Positions 34,073-42,111 of a DNA stretch of 64,000 nt are shown in pieces. The position numbers and the translations under genes are program-made. Within the stretch, counting starts at the first letter, position 1. Every line of letters begins with the position of its first letter. The notes under the pieces were generated by a model. That model did not search any database. It saw only the letters and a program-made list of their open reading frames with translations, and was not told where the DNA came from. Source of the DNA: Flavobacterium quisquiliarum (GTDB taxonomy: Bacteria; Bacteroidota; Bacteroidia; Flavobacteriales; Flavobacteriaceae); the NCBI RefSeq assembly GCF_019308285.1, contig NZ_WWEM01000037.1, positions 62,001 through 126,000 of the forward strand, given 5' to 3'.

Positions 34073-34564
34073 ATGAGACACGGAAAAAAAATCAACCACT
34101 TAAGCAGACAGACTGGACATAGAAAAGCTATGTTGGCTAATATGGCTTGTTCTCTTATCGAGCACAAACGCATTAACACTACTGTTGCTAAAGCTAAAGC
34201 GCTTAAACAATTCGTTGAGCCTTTAATCACAAAATCAAAAGAGGATACGACTCACAACCGTCGTATTGTTTTTGCTTACTTACGTAACAAATACGCTGTA
34301 ACTGATTTGTTCAGAGATGTTGCTGCTAAAGTAGGTGATCGTCCAGGTGGATACACTCGTATCATTAAAGTTGGAAATCGTTTGGGAGATAACGCTGATA
34401 TGGCGATGATCGAACTTGTTGACTTCAATGAACTTTACAATGGAGGTAAAAAAGAAGTTAAAAAAGCGAAAAGCCGTCGTGGTGGTAAAGCTAAAAAAGC
34501 TGAAACTGCTGCTCCTGAAGCCCCTGCTGCTGAATCAGAAACGACTACTGAAGCTTCTGAATAA
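34073..34564 (+). CDS. rplQ: 50S ribosomal protein bL17
   Basis: A 163-residue protein at the tunnel exit. The core (about residues 1-118) is standard: MRHGKKINHLSRQTGHRKAMLANMACSLIEHKRI, VEPLITKSKEDTTHNRRI, DRPGGYTRIIKVGNRLGDNADMAMIELV. A C-terminal tail of about 45 residues follows, first Lys/Arg-rich then Ala/Glu/Thr-rich, making it longer than the E. coli protein (127 residues); such tails occur in this phylum. Last gene of the alpha operon, followed by a strong terminator. Confidence 0.96.
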   Translation: MRHGKKINHLSRQTGHRKAMLANMACSLIEHKRINTTVAKAKALKQFVEPLITKSKEDTTHNRRIVFAYLRNKYAVTDLFRDVAAKVGDRPGGYTRIIKVGNRLGDNADMAMIELVDFNELYNGGKKEVKKAKSRRGGKAKKAETAAPEAPAAESETTTEASE

Positions 34565-34591
34565 TTATGAGAGTAATCATTCTATAATATT

Positions 34592-34629
34592 AAAGGATAA
34601 ACTAATTTTTAGTTTATCCTTTTTTTTTG
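34592..34629 (+). terminator. Intrinsic terminator of the ribosomal operons
   Basis: A perfect 12-base stem (AAAGGATAAACT at 34592-34603 with AGTTTATCCTTT at 34611-34622), a 7-base loop and a run of T to 34628. It closes the S10-spc-alpha transcript 27 bases after rplQ. Confidence 0.9.
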
Positions 34630-34706
34630 ATTTTTTTAAACCTTTAAAAATCTAACTTATTTAAAATGATAGGTTTTATTTTTGCGAAGGAAAGTTTTAA
34701 AAAATC

Positions 34707-34737
34707 TTGGAAGGGCTTCTTTAAAGAAGTAAATTTG
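34707..34737 (+). promoter_or_regulatory. Promoter of carA with a palindrome between its elements
   Basis: TTG (34707-34709), 20 bases, then TAAATTTG (34730-34737). The predicted start is near 34742, giving a leader of about 70 bases. The spacer contains the perfect 14-base palindrome CTTCTTTAAAGAAG (34716-34729), which ends right at the -7 element and is a candidate operator. A second, weaker -7 match (TATTTTTG) is at 34677-34684. Confidence 0.6.
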
Positions 34738-34812
34738 CAAAATATCTAATTACATTTAAGACCGTTTAATTTGGTTTTAAGAACTTGATAAAAAAACAAT
34801 ACAAATTAAATA

Positions 34813-35922
34813 ATGAAATACACAACACGAAAAAGCGCCATTTTATTACTTAGTGATGGAACAATTTTTCACGGAAAATCTATCGGTATCAGCGGTAAAA
34901 CTTTTGGGGAAGTTTGTTTTAATACCGGAATGACAGGATATCAGGAAATTTTTACTGATCCTTCTTATTTTGGTCAAATTATGGTTGCTACCAATACACA
35001 TATCGGAAATTATGGTGTGAATGAGGAAGAGGTAGAGTCTGATAGTATTAAAATTGCTGGTTTGGTTTGTAAAAACTTCAGTTTTAATTATTCTAGAACA
35101 AATGCTTCTGAAAGCTTGGAGGATTATTTTGCTAAGCAAAATCTAATATGCATTTCTGATGTAGATACGCGTGCGCTTGTGAGTTACATTCGTGATAATG
35201 GTGCAATGAATGCTGTTATTTGTACAGATGGTACTTCAATTGAAGATTTGAAAAAGGAATTAGCTAATGTTCCAAATATGGAAGGATTAGAATTAGCATC
35301 AAAAGTATCTACTACTGAACCCTATTTCTTTGGTGATGAAAACGCTACTTATAAAATCTCAGCTTTAGATCTTGGAATTAAGAAGAATATTTTAAGAAAT
35401 CTTGCCAAAAGAGATTGTTATATAAAAGTATATCCTTTTAATTCTACTTATAAAGATATGTCTGAATTTAACCCAGATGGATATTTCTTGTCAAATGGGC
35501 CTGGAGATCCAGATCCTTTGTTTGGAGCTATTCAAGTTGCAAAAGATATATTAGCAGATAATAAACCTCTTTTTGGAATTTGTTTGGGACACCAGGTTAT
35601 TGGCTTAGCTAATGGCGTTGAAACTTACAAAATGTTTAACGGACATAGAGGAATTAACCATCCAGTAAAAAATATCATAACAGGCAAAGGTGAAATCACT
35701 TCTCAAAACCATGGGTTTGCTGTTAAAAAGGAGCAGTTAGATAATCATCCTGAATTGGAAATAACACATGTTCACTTAAATGATGGTACGGTAGCGGGGA
35801 TGAGAATGAAGAATAAGAATTGTTTTTCAGTTCAATATCACCCGGAAGCAAGTCCTGGACCACACGATTCATCTTATTTATTTGATCAATTTGTGGAGAA
35901 CATCAAAACTGCGAAAGCCTAA
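34813..35922 (+). CDS. carA: Carbamoyl-phosphate synthase small subunit
   Basis: A 369-residue glutaminase subunit that releases ammonia from glutamine for the CarB synthetase, feeding arginine and pyrimidine synthesis. The N-terminal domain has SDGTIFHGKSIG and FNTGMTGYQEIFTDPSYFGQ; the C-terminal class I amidotransferase domain has the nucleophile C257 in GICLGHQV and the partner residues in QYHPEASPGPHD. Full length. carB is not adjacent: the next gene is eno after 111 bases. The start is the ATG at 34813; the long upstream region carries a promoter with a palindrome. Confidence 0.95.
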   Translation: MKYTTRKSAILLLSDGTIFHGKSIGISGKTFGEVCFNTGMTGYQEIFTDPSYFGQIMVATNTHIGNYGVNEEEVESDSIKIAGLVCKNFSFNYSRTNASESLEDYFAKQNLICISDVDTRALVSYIRDNGAMNAVICTDGTSIEDLKKELANVPNMEGLELASKVSTTEPYFFGDENATYKISALDLGIKKNILRNLAKRDCYIKVYPFNSTYKDMSEFNPDGYFLSNGPGDPDPLFGAIQVAKDILADNKPLFGICLGHQVIGLANGVETYKMFNGHRGINHPVKNIITGKGEITSQNHGFAVKKEQLDNHPELEITHVHLNDGTVAGMRMKNKNCFSVQYHPEASPGPHDSSYLFDQFVENIKTAKA

Positions 35923-36033
35923 AACGATGTAGTTAATAAATAAAGGTGTTTAATATCTAAAATGCGTTTACAGTATTAAATATTTTTATAATTTCGAAAA
36001 AAAAATATAATTTATTAATAAAAAACAAAAATA

Positions 36034-37326
36034 ATGAGTATTATAATTAAAGTTCACGCAAGACAAATTCTTGATTCTAGAGGTAATCCTACGATTGAAG
36101 TAGATGTAGTAACTGAAAATGGAGTTTTAGGTAGAGCTGCTGTTCCATCTGGAGCATCAACTGGAGAGCACGAAGCTGTTGAATTACGTGATGGAGGTAA
36201 AGCTTATCTAGGTAAAGGTGTTTTGAATGCAGTGAACAATGTAAATACTGTTATTGCTGAAGAATTAGTTGGAACTTCTGTTTTCGAACAAAACACAATT
36301 GACCAATTAATGATTGATTTAGATGGAACTCCAAACAAATCTAAATTAGGAGCTAATGCTATTTTAGGAGTTTCTTTGGCTGCTGCAAAAGCTGCTGCTA
36401 ACGAACTTGGATTGCCATTATACAGATACGTGGGTGGTGTTTCTGCTAATACATTACCAGTTCCAATGATGAATATCATCAACGGTGGTTCTCACTCTGA
36501 TGCGCCTATCGCGTTCCAAGAATTTATGATTTTCCCAGTAAAAGCTACTTCTTTTACGCATTCTATGCAAATGGGAACTGAGATTTTCCACAGTTTGAAA
36601 AAAGTTTTACACGATAGAGGCTTAAGTACTGCTGTTGGTGATGAAGGAGGTTTTGCTCCAAACTTAGCTGGTGGTACTGAAGATGCTTTAGATACAATCA
36701 AATTAGCAGTTGAAAAAGCTGGTTATACTTTCGGTGACGAAATTATGATCGCTCTTGACTGTGCTGCTTCTGAGTTTTATGTAGACGGTAAATACGATTA
36801 TACTAAATTTGAAGGTGAAACTGGAAAAATTAGAACTTCTGAAGAGCAAGCGGAATACTTAGCTGAGCTTGCCGCTAAATATCCAATTATTTCTATCGAA
36901 GACGGTATGTATGAAGATGACTGGGATGGATGGAAAGCTCTAACTGAGAAAATTGGTGATAAAGTACAATTAGTAGGTGATGATTTATTTGTTACTAATG
37001 TTGCTCGTTTGTCAACTGGTATCGAAAAAGGAATTGCTAATTCAATTTTAGTAAAAGTAAACCAAATTGGTACTTTAACAGAAACAATTGCTGCTGTAAA
37101 CATGGCTAAAAATGCTGGTTACACATCTGTAATGTCTCACCGTTCTGGAGAAACTGAAGATAATACAATTGCAGATTTAGCTGTAGCGTTAAACTGCGGT
37201 CAAATTAAAACTGGTTCAGCTTCTCGTTCAGATCGTATGGCGAAATACAACCAATTATTAAGAATTGAAGAAGAATTAGGAAGTACAGCTTATTTTCCTG
37301 GTTTAAATGCTTTTAAGATTAAATAA
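36034..37326 (+). CDS. eno: Enolase
   Basis: A 430-residue glycolytic enzyme that interconverts 2-phosphoglycerate and phosphoenolpyruvate with Mg2+. Signatures are IIKVHARQILDSRGNPTIEVDV, AVPSGASTGEHEAVELRDG, NGGSHSDAPIAFQEFMI, VGDEGGFAPN, SIEDGMYEDDW, GDDLFVTN, the catalytic Lys region NSILVKVNQIGT and SHRSGETEDNTIADLAVA. Full length. It has its own terminator; upstream only a weak -7 match (TAATTTCG type) was seen, so it may also be read from carA. Confidence 0.97.
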   Translation: MSIIIKVHARQILDSRGNPTIEVDVVTENGVLGRAAVPSGASTGEHEAVELRDGGKAYLGKGVLNAVNNVNTVIAEELVGTSVFEQNTIDQLMIDLDGTPNKSKLGANAILGVSLAAAKAAANELGLPLYRYVGGVSANTLPVPMMNIINGGSHSDAPIAFQEFMIFPVKATSFTHSMQMGTEIFHSLKKVLHDRGLSTAVGDEGGFAPNLAGGTEDALDTIKLAVEKAGYTFGDEIMIALDCAASEFYVDGKYDYTKFEGETGKIRTSEEQAEYLAELAAKYPIISIEDGMYEDDWDGWKALTEKIGDKVQLVGDDLFVTNVARLSTGIEKGIANSILVKVNQIGTLTETIAAVNMAKNAGYTSVMSHRSGETEDNTIADLAVALNCGQIKTGSASRSDRMAKYNQLLRIEEELGSTAYFPGLNAFKIK

Positions 37327-37347
37327 TCATAAGAGTTATATTAAGAT

Positions 37348-37380
37348 AAACCATTCGTTTTCTAACGAATGGTTTTTTTT
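37348..37380 (+). terminator. Intrinsic terminator after eno
   Basis: A perfect 12-base stem (AAACCATTCGTT at 37348-37359 with AACGAATGGTTT at 37364-37375), a 4-base loop and a run of T. Confidence 0.9.
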
Positions 37381-37435
37381 TGGAGTTTTAACAAATTCAT
37401 AGCAGTATTCTTTTTTTAATTAGTCTTAAATTCAT

Positions 37436-37443
37436 TAGATTTG
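37436..37443 (+). promoter_or_regulatory. -7 promoter element of gltA
   Basis: TAGATTTG fits TAnnTTTG and predicts a start near 37448, about 32 bases before the ATG at 37480. No -33 TTG at the right distance. Confidence 0.45.
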
Positions 37444-37479
37444 GTAAATTATTATTTAAAGAATTATTTCCAATATATT

Positions 37480-38757
37480 ATGTCAAAAATAGCTACATTA
37501 GAAATAGATGGTAAAAAGATTGAACTTCCAGTAATCACAGGAAGCGAAAACGAATCAGCTATCGATATCAACAAATTACGTGATTTAACAGGTGTTATTA
37601 CAATTGATCCAGGTTACAAAAACTCAGGATCTTGTACAAGTGAAATCACTTTCCTAGATGGAGAAGAAGGAATTTTACGTTACAGAGGATATTCAATCGA
37701 AGACTTAGCAGAAAAAGCTAGTTTCTTAGAGGTTTCATATCTTTTGATTTTTGGAGAATTACCAACTGCTGCACAGTTAGAAGATTTTGAAAATAATATC
37801 AGAAAACATTCTTTGGTAAACGAAGAAATGAAAAATATTATTGACGGTTTTCCAAAAACTGCTCACCCAATGGGAGTGTTGTCTGCTTTAACAAGTGCTT
37901 TAACAGCATTTAACCCAAAAGCAGTAAATGTTGATAATGAAAAAGAAATGTACGAAGCTATTTGTAAAACAATGGCTAAGTTTCTTGTGATTGCTACTTG
38001 GACTTACAGAAAGTCTATGGGGTATCCTTTAAACTATTATGACAATACAAAAGGATATGTAGAAAGCTTTATGCAATTAATGTTTAAACTGCCTACAGGG
38101 CCTTATGCTGCAAACCCAGTTATTGTTAATGCTCTAGATAAATTATTTATTCTTCATGCTGATCACGAACAAAACTGTTCTACTTCTACAGTAAGAATGG
38201 TAGGTTCTTCTCATGCTGGTTTATTTGCTTCAGTTTCTGCAGGAGTTTCTGCGTTATGGGGGCCTCTTCACGGAGGTGCAAATCAAGCGGTACTTGAAAT
38301 GTTAGAAGAAATTAATAAAGATGGTGGAGATACTGATAAATTCTTAGCGAAAGCGAAAGATAAAAATGATCCATTCCGTTTAATGGGATTCGGACATAGA
38401 GTTTACAAAAATTTTGACCCAAGAGCTAAAATCATTAAAAAAGCAGCAACAGAAGTGTTAGAAACTTTAGGTGTTGAAGATCCAATTTTGGATATTGCCA
38501 GAAAATTAGAAAAAGCAGCTCTTGAAGATGAATACTTCAAATCAAGAAACTTATATCCAAACGTTGATTTCTACTCAGGAATTATCTACAGAGCTTTAGG
38601 AATTCCAACAGATATGTTTACTGTAATGTTTGCTATTGGAAGATTACCAGGCTGGATCGCACAGTGGAAAGAAATGCGTGAAAACAAGGAGCCAATTGGA
38701 AGACCAAGACAAATCTATACAGGACATCCTTTAAGAGAGTTCAAGTCTAATAAATAA
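37480..38757 (+). CDS. gltA: Citrate synthase
   Basis: A 425-residue type II citrate synthase that joins acetyl-CoA and oxaloacetate at the entry of the TCA cycle. The catalytic residues are H264 in GPLHGGANQAV, H306 in GFGHRVYK and D363 in NVDFYSG; HADHEQNCSTSTVR lies just before. The start MSKIATLEIDGKKIELP at 37480 fits homologues, and the extension to a TTG at 37441 runs through the predicted promoter and is rejected. A terminator follows at 38764. Confidence 0.95.
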   Translation: MSKIATLEIDGKKIELPVITGSENESAIDINKLRDLTGVITIDPGYKNSGSCTSEITFLDGEEGILRYRGYSIEDLAEKASFLEVSYLLIFGELPTAAQLEDFENNIRKHSLVNEEMKNIIDGFPKTAHPMGVLSALTSALTAFNPKAVNVDNEKEMYEAICKTMAKFLVIATWTYRKSMGYPLNYYDNTKGYVESFMQLMFKLPTGPYAANPVIVNALDKLFILHADHEQNCSTSTVRMVGSSHAGLFASVSAGVSALWGPLHGGANQAVLEMLEEINKDGGDTDKFLAKAKDKNDPFRLMGFGHRVYKNFDPRAKIIKKAATEVLETLGVEDPILDIARKLEKAALEDEYFKSRNLYPNVDFYSGIIYRALGIPTDMFTVMFAIGRLPGWIAQWKEMRENKEPIGRPRQIYTGHPLREFKSNK

Positions 38758-38763
38758 AAAACG

Positions 38764-38793
38764 AAAGCTTCACTTAACTGTGAAGCTTTTTTT
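38764..38793 (+). terminator. Intrinsic terminator after gltA
   Basis: AAAGCTTCAC (38764-38773) pairs with GTGAAGCTTT (38780-38789), loop of 6, followed by T. Its T run merges into the -7 element of the next gene. Confidence 0.85.
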
Positions 38794-38800
38794 ATATTTG
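38793..38800 (+). promoter_or_regulatory. -7 promoter element of the DDAH-like gene
   Basis: TATATTTG fits TAnnTTTG; predicted start near 38805, 15 bases before the ATG at 38820. It directly abuts the gltA terminator. No -33 TTG was seen. Confidence 0.45.
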
Positions 38801-38819
38801 CTCAAAATATTATAATGTT

Positions 38820-39734
38820 ATGTTGCAATTAAATGTTAAGAACGAAACATCTAGACTTCGTGCTGTTGTTTTGGGTTCTGCTGTTCATAATGGGCCAACT
38901 CCAACAATTGAGGAAGCTTATGATCCTAAATCATTGGAACATATTAAAGCAGGAACTTATCCTGTAGAAAAAGATATGGTTGCTGAAATGGATGCTTTTA
39001 ATGCTGTTTTCCAAAAATACGATGTAACTGTTTATCGCCCTGAAATGATTGAAAACTACAATCAGATTTTCGCTAGAGATATAGGGTTTGTGATTGATGA
39101 TGTTTTTGTAAAATCAAATATTCTTCCAGATCGTGAGCGTGAATTAGATGCAATTCAATATGTAATTGATCAAATCGATCCTTTAAAAGTAGTTCGTCCG
39201 CCTGAGGAAGTTCATATTGAAGGGGGGGATGTTATGCTTTGGAATGATCATATTTTTATTGGGACTTATAAAGGAAGCGATTATAAAGATTACATTACAG
39301 CGAGAACCAATATGCATGGCGTTAATTATATAAAAGAATTATTTCCAAACAAAATTGTCAAAGAATTTGATTTAGTTAAATCGAAATTAGAAGCTAGAGA
39401 TAATGCTTTACACTTGGATTGTTGTTTTCAGCCAGTTGGAAAAGATAAAGGAATTATCTATAAAAGAGGTTTTAGAGAAGAAGCAGATTATTTGTATTTG
39501 GTAAATCTTTTTGGAAAAGAAAATTTATTTCACATCGAAAGAAATGAAATGTATAATATGTTTTCAAACGTATTTTCAATTGATGAAAATGTTGTGGTTT
39601 CAGAGAAGAACTTTACGAGATTGAATAACTGGCTTCGTGCAAATGGTTTTACTGTAGAAGAAATTCCATATGCTGAAATTGCAAAACAAGAAGGTTTGTT
39701 AAGATGTTCAACATTGCCTTTAATTAGAGACTAA
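38820..39734 (+). CDS. Dimethylarginine dimethylaminohydrolase-like pentein hydrolase
   Basis: A 304-residue pentein-fold enzyme of the guanidino-group-modifying superfamily (DDAH, arginine deiminase, amidinotransferase). The predicted triad is visible: E134 in HIEGGD, H198 in NALHLDCCF and C296 in LLRCSTLPLIRD close to the C-terminus. ARDIGFVIDD earlier fits the substrate-binding loop of the family. Members act on arginine, methylarginines or related compounds; the exact substrate cannot be read from sequence. It is followed by ctlX, a second pentein enzyme, across a 75-base spacer occupied by a long inverted repeat. A run of seven G (39222-39228) lies in the EGGD codons. Confidence 0.8.
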   Translation: MLQLNVKNETSRLRAVVLGSAVHNGPTPTIEEAYDPKSLEHIKAGTYPVEKDMVAEMDAFNAVFQKYDVTVYRPEMIENYNQIFARDIGFVIDDVFVKSNILPDRERELDAIQYVIDQIDPLKVVRPPEEVHIEGGDVMLWNDHIFIGTYKGSDYKDYITARTNMHGVNYIKELFPNKIVKEFDLVKSKLEARDNALHLDCCFQPVGKDKGIIYKRGFREEADYLYLVNLFGKENLFHIERNEMYNMFSNVFSIDENVVVSEKNFTRLNNWLRANGFTVEEIPYAEIAKQEGLLRCSTLPLIRD

Positions 39735-39741
39735 ATAATTG

Positions 39742-39793
39742 TTTCAGTTTTCAGGTTTCAAGTTTTACAGAACTTGAAACCTGAAAACTGAAA
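39742..39793. repeat. 23-base perfect inverted repeat with 7-base periodicity
   Basis: Positions 39742-39764 pair perfectly with 39771-39793 around a 6-base loop. The left arm reads as heptamers TTCAGTT, TTCAGGT and TTCAAGT, and the right arm as their complements AACTTGA, AACCTGA and AAACTGA. It fills most of the gap before ctlX. It may be a dispersed intergenic repeat (REP-like) or affect read-through into ctlX; no T run follows, so it is not a standard terminator. Confidence 0.75.
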
Positions 39794-39809
39794 TGAAAAA
39801 ACATAAAAA

Positions 39810-40745
39810 ATGAGACAAACAACAAACGCAATAGTAATGATTCGGCCGGTAGCTTTCAGAATGAACGAGCAGACTGCTGTAAATAATTATTACCAAAAGG
39901 TATTAGACGGTTTATTGCCAAGTACGGTAAATGCAAAAGCACAGCAAGAGTTTGATACTTTTGTTGAAAAATTAAGAGCGGTTGGAGTTGATGTAACTGT
40001 TGTTGATGATAATTTAGAATCTGATACACCAGACAGTATTTTTCCAAACAATTGGGTTTCGTTTCATGAAAATGGAGATGTAGCTTTATATCCAATGTTT
40101 GCAGAGAATCGTCGTCAGGAACGTCGTGAAGATATTTTGGATACTTTGGAAGAAAAGGGATTTGAAATTACCAATATAATGGATTATACATCTGCAGAAG
40201 AAGATGGTATTTTCTTAGAAGGAACAGGAAGTTTGTTGTTGGATAGAGCAAACGGTAAAGCGTATTGTGCTTTATCGCCAAGAGCTGATGAAGAATTATT
40301 TATAGAATTCTGTGAGGATTTTGATTATGCTCCCGTAATTTTTGAAGCTTTCCAAACTGTTGACGGAGAACGTAAGTTAATTTATCATACAAACGTTATG
40401 ATGTGTTTAGGAGAAACTTTTGCTGTTATTTGCGCAGATTCTATTGATGATAAAAAAGAACGCAAAATGGTGTTGGATAATCTTAAGCAAGATGGAAAAG
40501 AAATTATTCTAATTACAGAAGACCAAGTAAATAATTTTGCTGGAAATATGCTTGAAGTTCGCGGGACAAATGATAAAAGATATATTGTAATGAGTGCTTC
40601 TGCACATCAGAGTTTAACTCCGAAACAAATTACCCAGTTAGAGAATCATGCTGAAGTTTTAAGTTCAAGTCTTGATACTATTGAAGCTTGCGGTGGGGGA
40701 AGTGCAAGATGTATGATGGCTGAAGTTTTTTTACCAAGAAGTTAA
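39810..40745 (+). CDS. ctlX: Citrulline utilization hydrolase CtlX
   Basis: A 311-residue pentein-superfamily protein of the CtlX group, whose founding members support citrulline use. It opens MRQTTNAIVMIRPVAFRMNEQTAVNNYYQ, has PDSIFPNNWVSFHENGDVALYPMFAENRRQERR and FLEGTGSLLLDR in the middle, the His in LIYHTNVMM, and the catalytic Cys C301 in GGGSARCMMAEVF at the C-terminus. Full length. It shares strand and theme with the DDAH-like gene upstream. It ends in a bidirectional terminator shared with marC. Confidence 0.88.
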   Translation: MRQTTNAIVMIRPVAFRMNEQTAVNNYYQKVLDGLLPSTVNAKAQQEFDTFVEKLRAVGVDVTVVDDNLESDTPDSIFPNNWVSFHENGDVALYPMFAENRRQERREDILDTLEEKGFEITNIMDYTSAEEDGIFLEGTGSLLLDRANGKAYCALSPRADEELFIEFCEDFDYAPVIFEAFQTVDGERKLIYHTNVMMCLGETFAVICADSIDDKKERKMVLDNLKQDGKEIILITEDQVNNFAGNMLEVRGTNDKRYIVMSASAHQSLTPKQITQLENHAEVLSSSLDTIEACGGGSARCMMAEVFLPRS

Positions 40746-40761
40746 AATAAAATGTATAGTA

Positions 40762-40806
40762 AAAAAGAAAGGGATAAAATCTTGTTGATTTTGTCCCTTT
40801 CTTTTT
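40762..40806. terminator. Bidirectional terminator between ctlX and the MarC gene
   Basis: A 20-base stem (40762-40781 with 40787-40806, one wobble position) around the loop TTGTT, flanked by A on the left and T on the right. It ends both the plus-strand ctlX and the minus-strand MarC transcripts. Confidence 0.88.
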
Positions 40807-40821
40807 AGAGTATGATTTGGT

Positions 40822-41448
40822 TTAAAAATTTCCTTTAATAATATTTACAAGTGCGCTTACAATATATTGAATACCAATAGAGATAACAATAAAACCGACA
40901 ATTCTAGAAATAGCAACTATTCCAGAAGCTCCTAATATTCTGGCTAAGTAATGTGCGCTTTTTAAAATTGCAAAAATAGCAACTGCTATCGCAAGAATCG
41001 CTAATGAAGAAATTATGATTTCATTTAGTTCGTGATGTTCTTGATAAAAAGCAATTAAAAGCGACATTGACCCTGGACCGGCAAGCATGGGGATTGCTAA
41101 AGGTGTTAGCGCAATATCATTTCTTTGCTGTGCTTCATTTTCAATTTTTTTATTGATACCTCGTTTTTTGTTGAATTTTCCAGAAAGCAATGAGAAACCA
41201 GAATTTACAATCACGATTCCGCCTGCTATTCTTAGTGCATCTATACTAATTCCGAAAAAGGTTAATACATATTGTCCAATAAAGTATGAAACCAATAGTA
41301 TTATAAAAACGTTTATGGCTGTCCAAAGGGAAATTCTAGATCTTTCTTTTTGAGAATCATGCTGTGTTAGTCCAACAAAAATAGGTACTGTCCCAATTGG
41401 ATTTAATACCGAAAATAAAGCTGCAAATAAGTAAATGAATAATTCCAT
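40822..41448 (-). CDS. MarC-family membrane protein
   Basis: A 208-residue polytopic inner-membrane protein with six hydrophobic segments. The start FIYLFAALFSVLNPIGTVPIFVGLT carries the family's NPIG motif; ALTPLAIPMLAGPGSMSLLIAF carries the second conserved PLAxPMLAGPG motif. The family (MarC/YhgN/SnatA) was once thought to export drugs; some members transport small amino acids in archaea, and the function in bacteria is unsettled. Alone on its strand. Confidence 0.85.
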   Translation of the reverse strand: MELFIYLFAALFSVLNPIGTVPIFVGLTQHDSQKERSRISLWTAINVFIILLVSYFIGQYVLTFFGISIDALRIAGGIVIVNSGFSLLSGKFNKKRGINKKIENEAQQRNDIALTPLAIPMLAGPGSMSLLIAFYQEHHELNEIIISSLAILAIAVAIFAILKSAHYLARILGASGIVAISRIVGFIVISIGIQYIVSALVNIIKGNF

Positions 41449-41580
41449 ATAGTTTTTAGGGGTTGATAAAGTAAAAGTAGTTATTTTTTGATGTCTTTGA
41501 GTGAAATTATGTTAGGATAATGTTTTTTAATGTTAGGGATTATGAATCAAAGGCATAAAGATTAAATCGTTCTTTTTGAT

Positions 41581-41588
41581 TACTTTTG
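41581..41588 (+). promoter_or_regulatory. -7 promoter element of the CoA-binding gene
   Basis: TACTTTTG fits TAnnTTTG; the final G is 8 bases before the ATG at 41597, so the leader would be at most a few bases. Confidence 0.45.
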
Positions 41589-41596
41589 CAGTCTAA

Positions 41597-41971
41597 ATGA
41601 AAACAATGAAAAGTAAAAAAACATTAGTAATAGGTGCATCAACAAATCCAGAACGTTATTCTTATAAAGCGGTAAATATGTTAGTTGGAAAAGGACATCC
41701 TGTTTTAGCTATAGGACAAAAGACAGGTGAAGTTGCTGGGGTGAAAATTCAGACCAAGGCCATTCCAGTTAAAAATATAGACACGATTACATTATACTTG
41801 AATCCTGTTCGTCAAAGAGATTATTATAATTATATAATAGAAGCAAAACCGAAGAGAGTTGTATTTAATCCCGGAACCGAAAATCCAGAACTGTATCAAC
41901 TATTAGAATTAAATGATATAAAGAGCGAGGTTGCTTGTACACTTGTTTTGTTGGCTACCAATCAATATTAA
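41597..41971 (+). CDS. CoA-binding domain protein (YccU-like)
   Basis: A 124-residue single-domain protein with the Rossmann-like CoA_binding_2 fold. It has KTLVIGASTNPERYSYKAVNML at the N-terminus (nucleotide-binding turn GAS), GHPVLAIGQKTGEVAGVKI, VKNIDTITLYLNPVRQRDYY, and PKRVVFNPGTENPEL. These proteins resemble the CoA-binding domain of succinyl-CoA synthetase; the cellular role is unknown. A second ATG at 41606 is an alternative start. Upstream of recR on the same strand, 140 bases away, but recR has its own promoter element. Confidence 0.82.
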   Translation: MKTMKSKKTLVIGASTNPERYSYKAVNMLVGKGHPVLAIGQKTGEVAGVKIQTKAIPVKNIDTITLYLNPVRQRDYYNYIIEAKPKRVVFNPGTENPELYQLLELNDIKSEVACTLVLLATNQY

Positions 41972-42098
41972 AAGGGTTTTTAGCTAGTGTAAATATTATA
42001 AACAGGAATGATTTGGATTGAATTAATTAATCTTGCGTACTGCTGTATTTATTGAAGTTGAATTTAATGTCAAATGCTAGCCAAACCATTAAAAGTAT

Positions 42099-42106
42099 TA
42101 CTTTTG
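42099..42106 (+). promoter_or_regulatory. -7 promoter element of recR
   Basis: TACTTTTG fits TAnnTTTG and lies 5 bases before the recR ATG at 42112, predicting transcription from the start codon. This placement also supports 42112 over the upstream TTG at 42052. Confidence 0.5.
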
Positions 42107-42111
42107 TCGTC

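Noticed and set aside
33683..34099. 138-codon open frame on the minus strand opposite rpoA
   Set aside because: It lies opposite strongly conserved rpoA codons, has a Ser-rich composition typical of an antisense shadow and no promoter element.
36798..37103. Open frames on the minus strand opposite eno (this and two others)
   Set aside because: All are antisense to a highly conserved gene, and their composition follows from its codon use.
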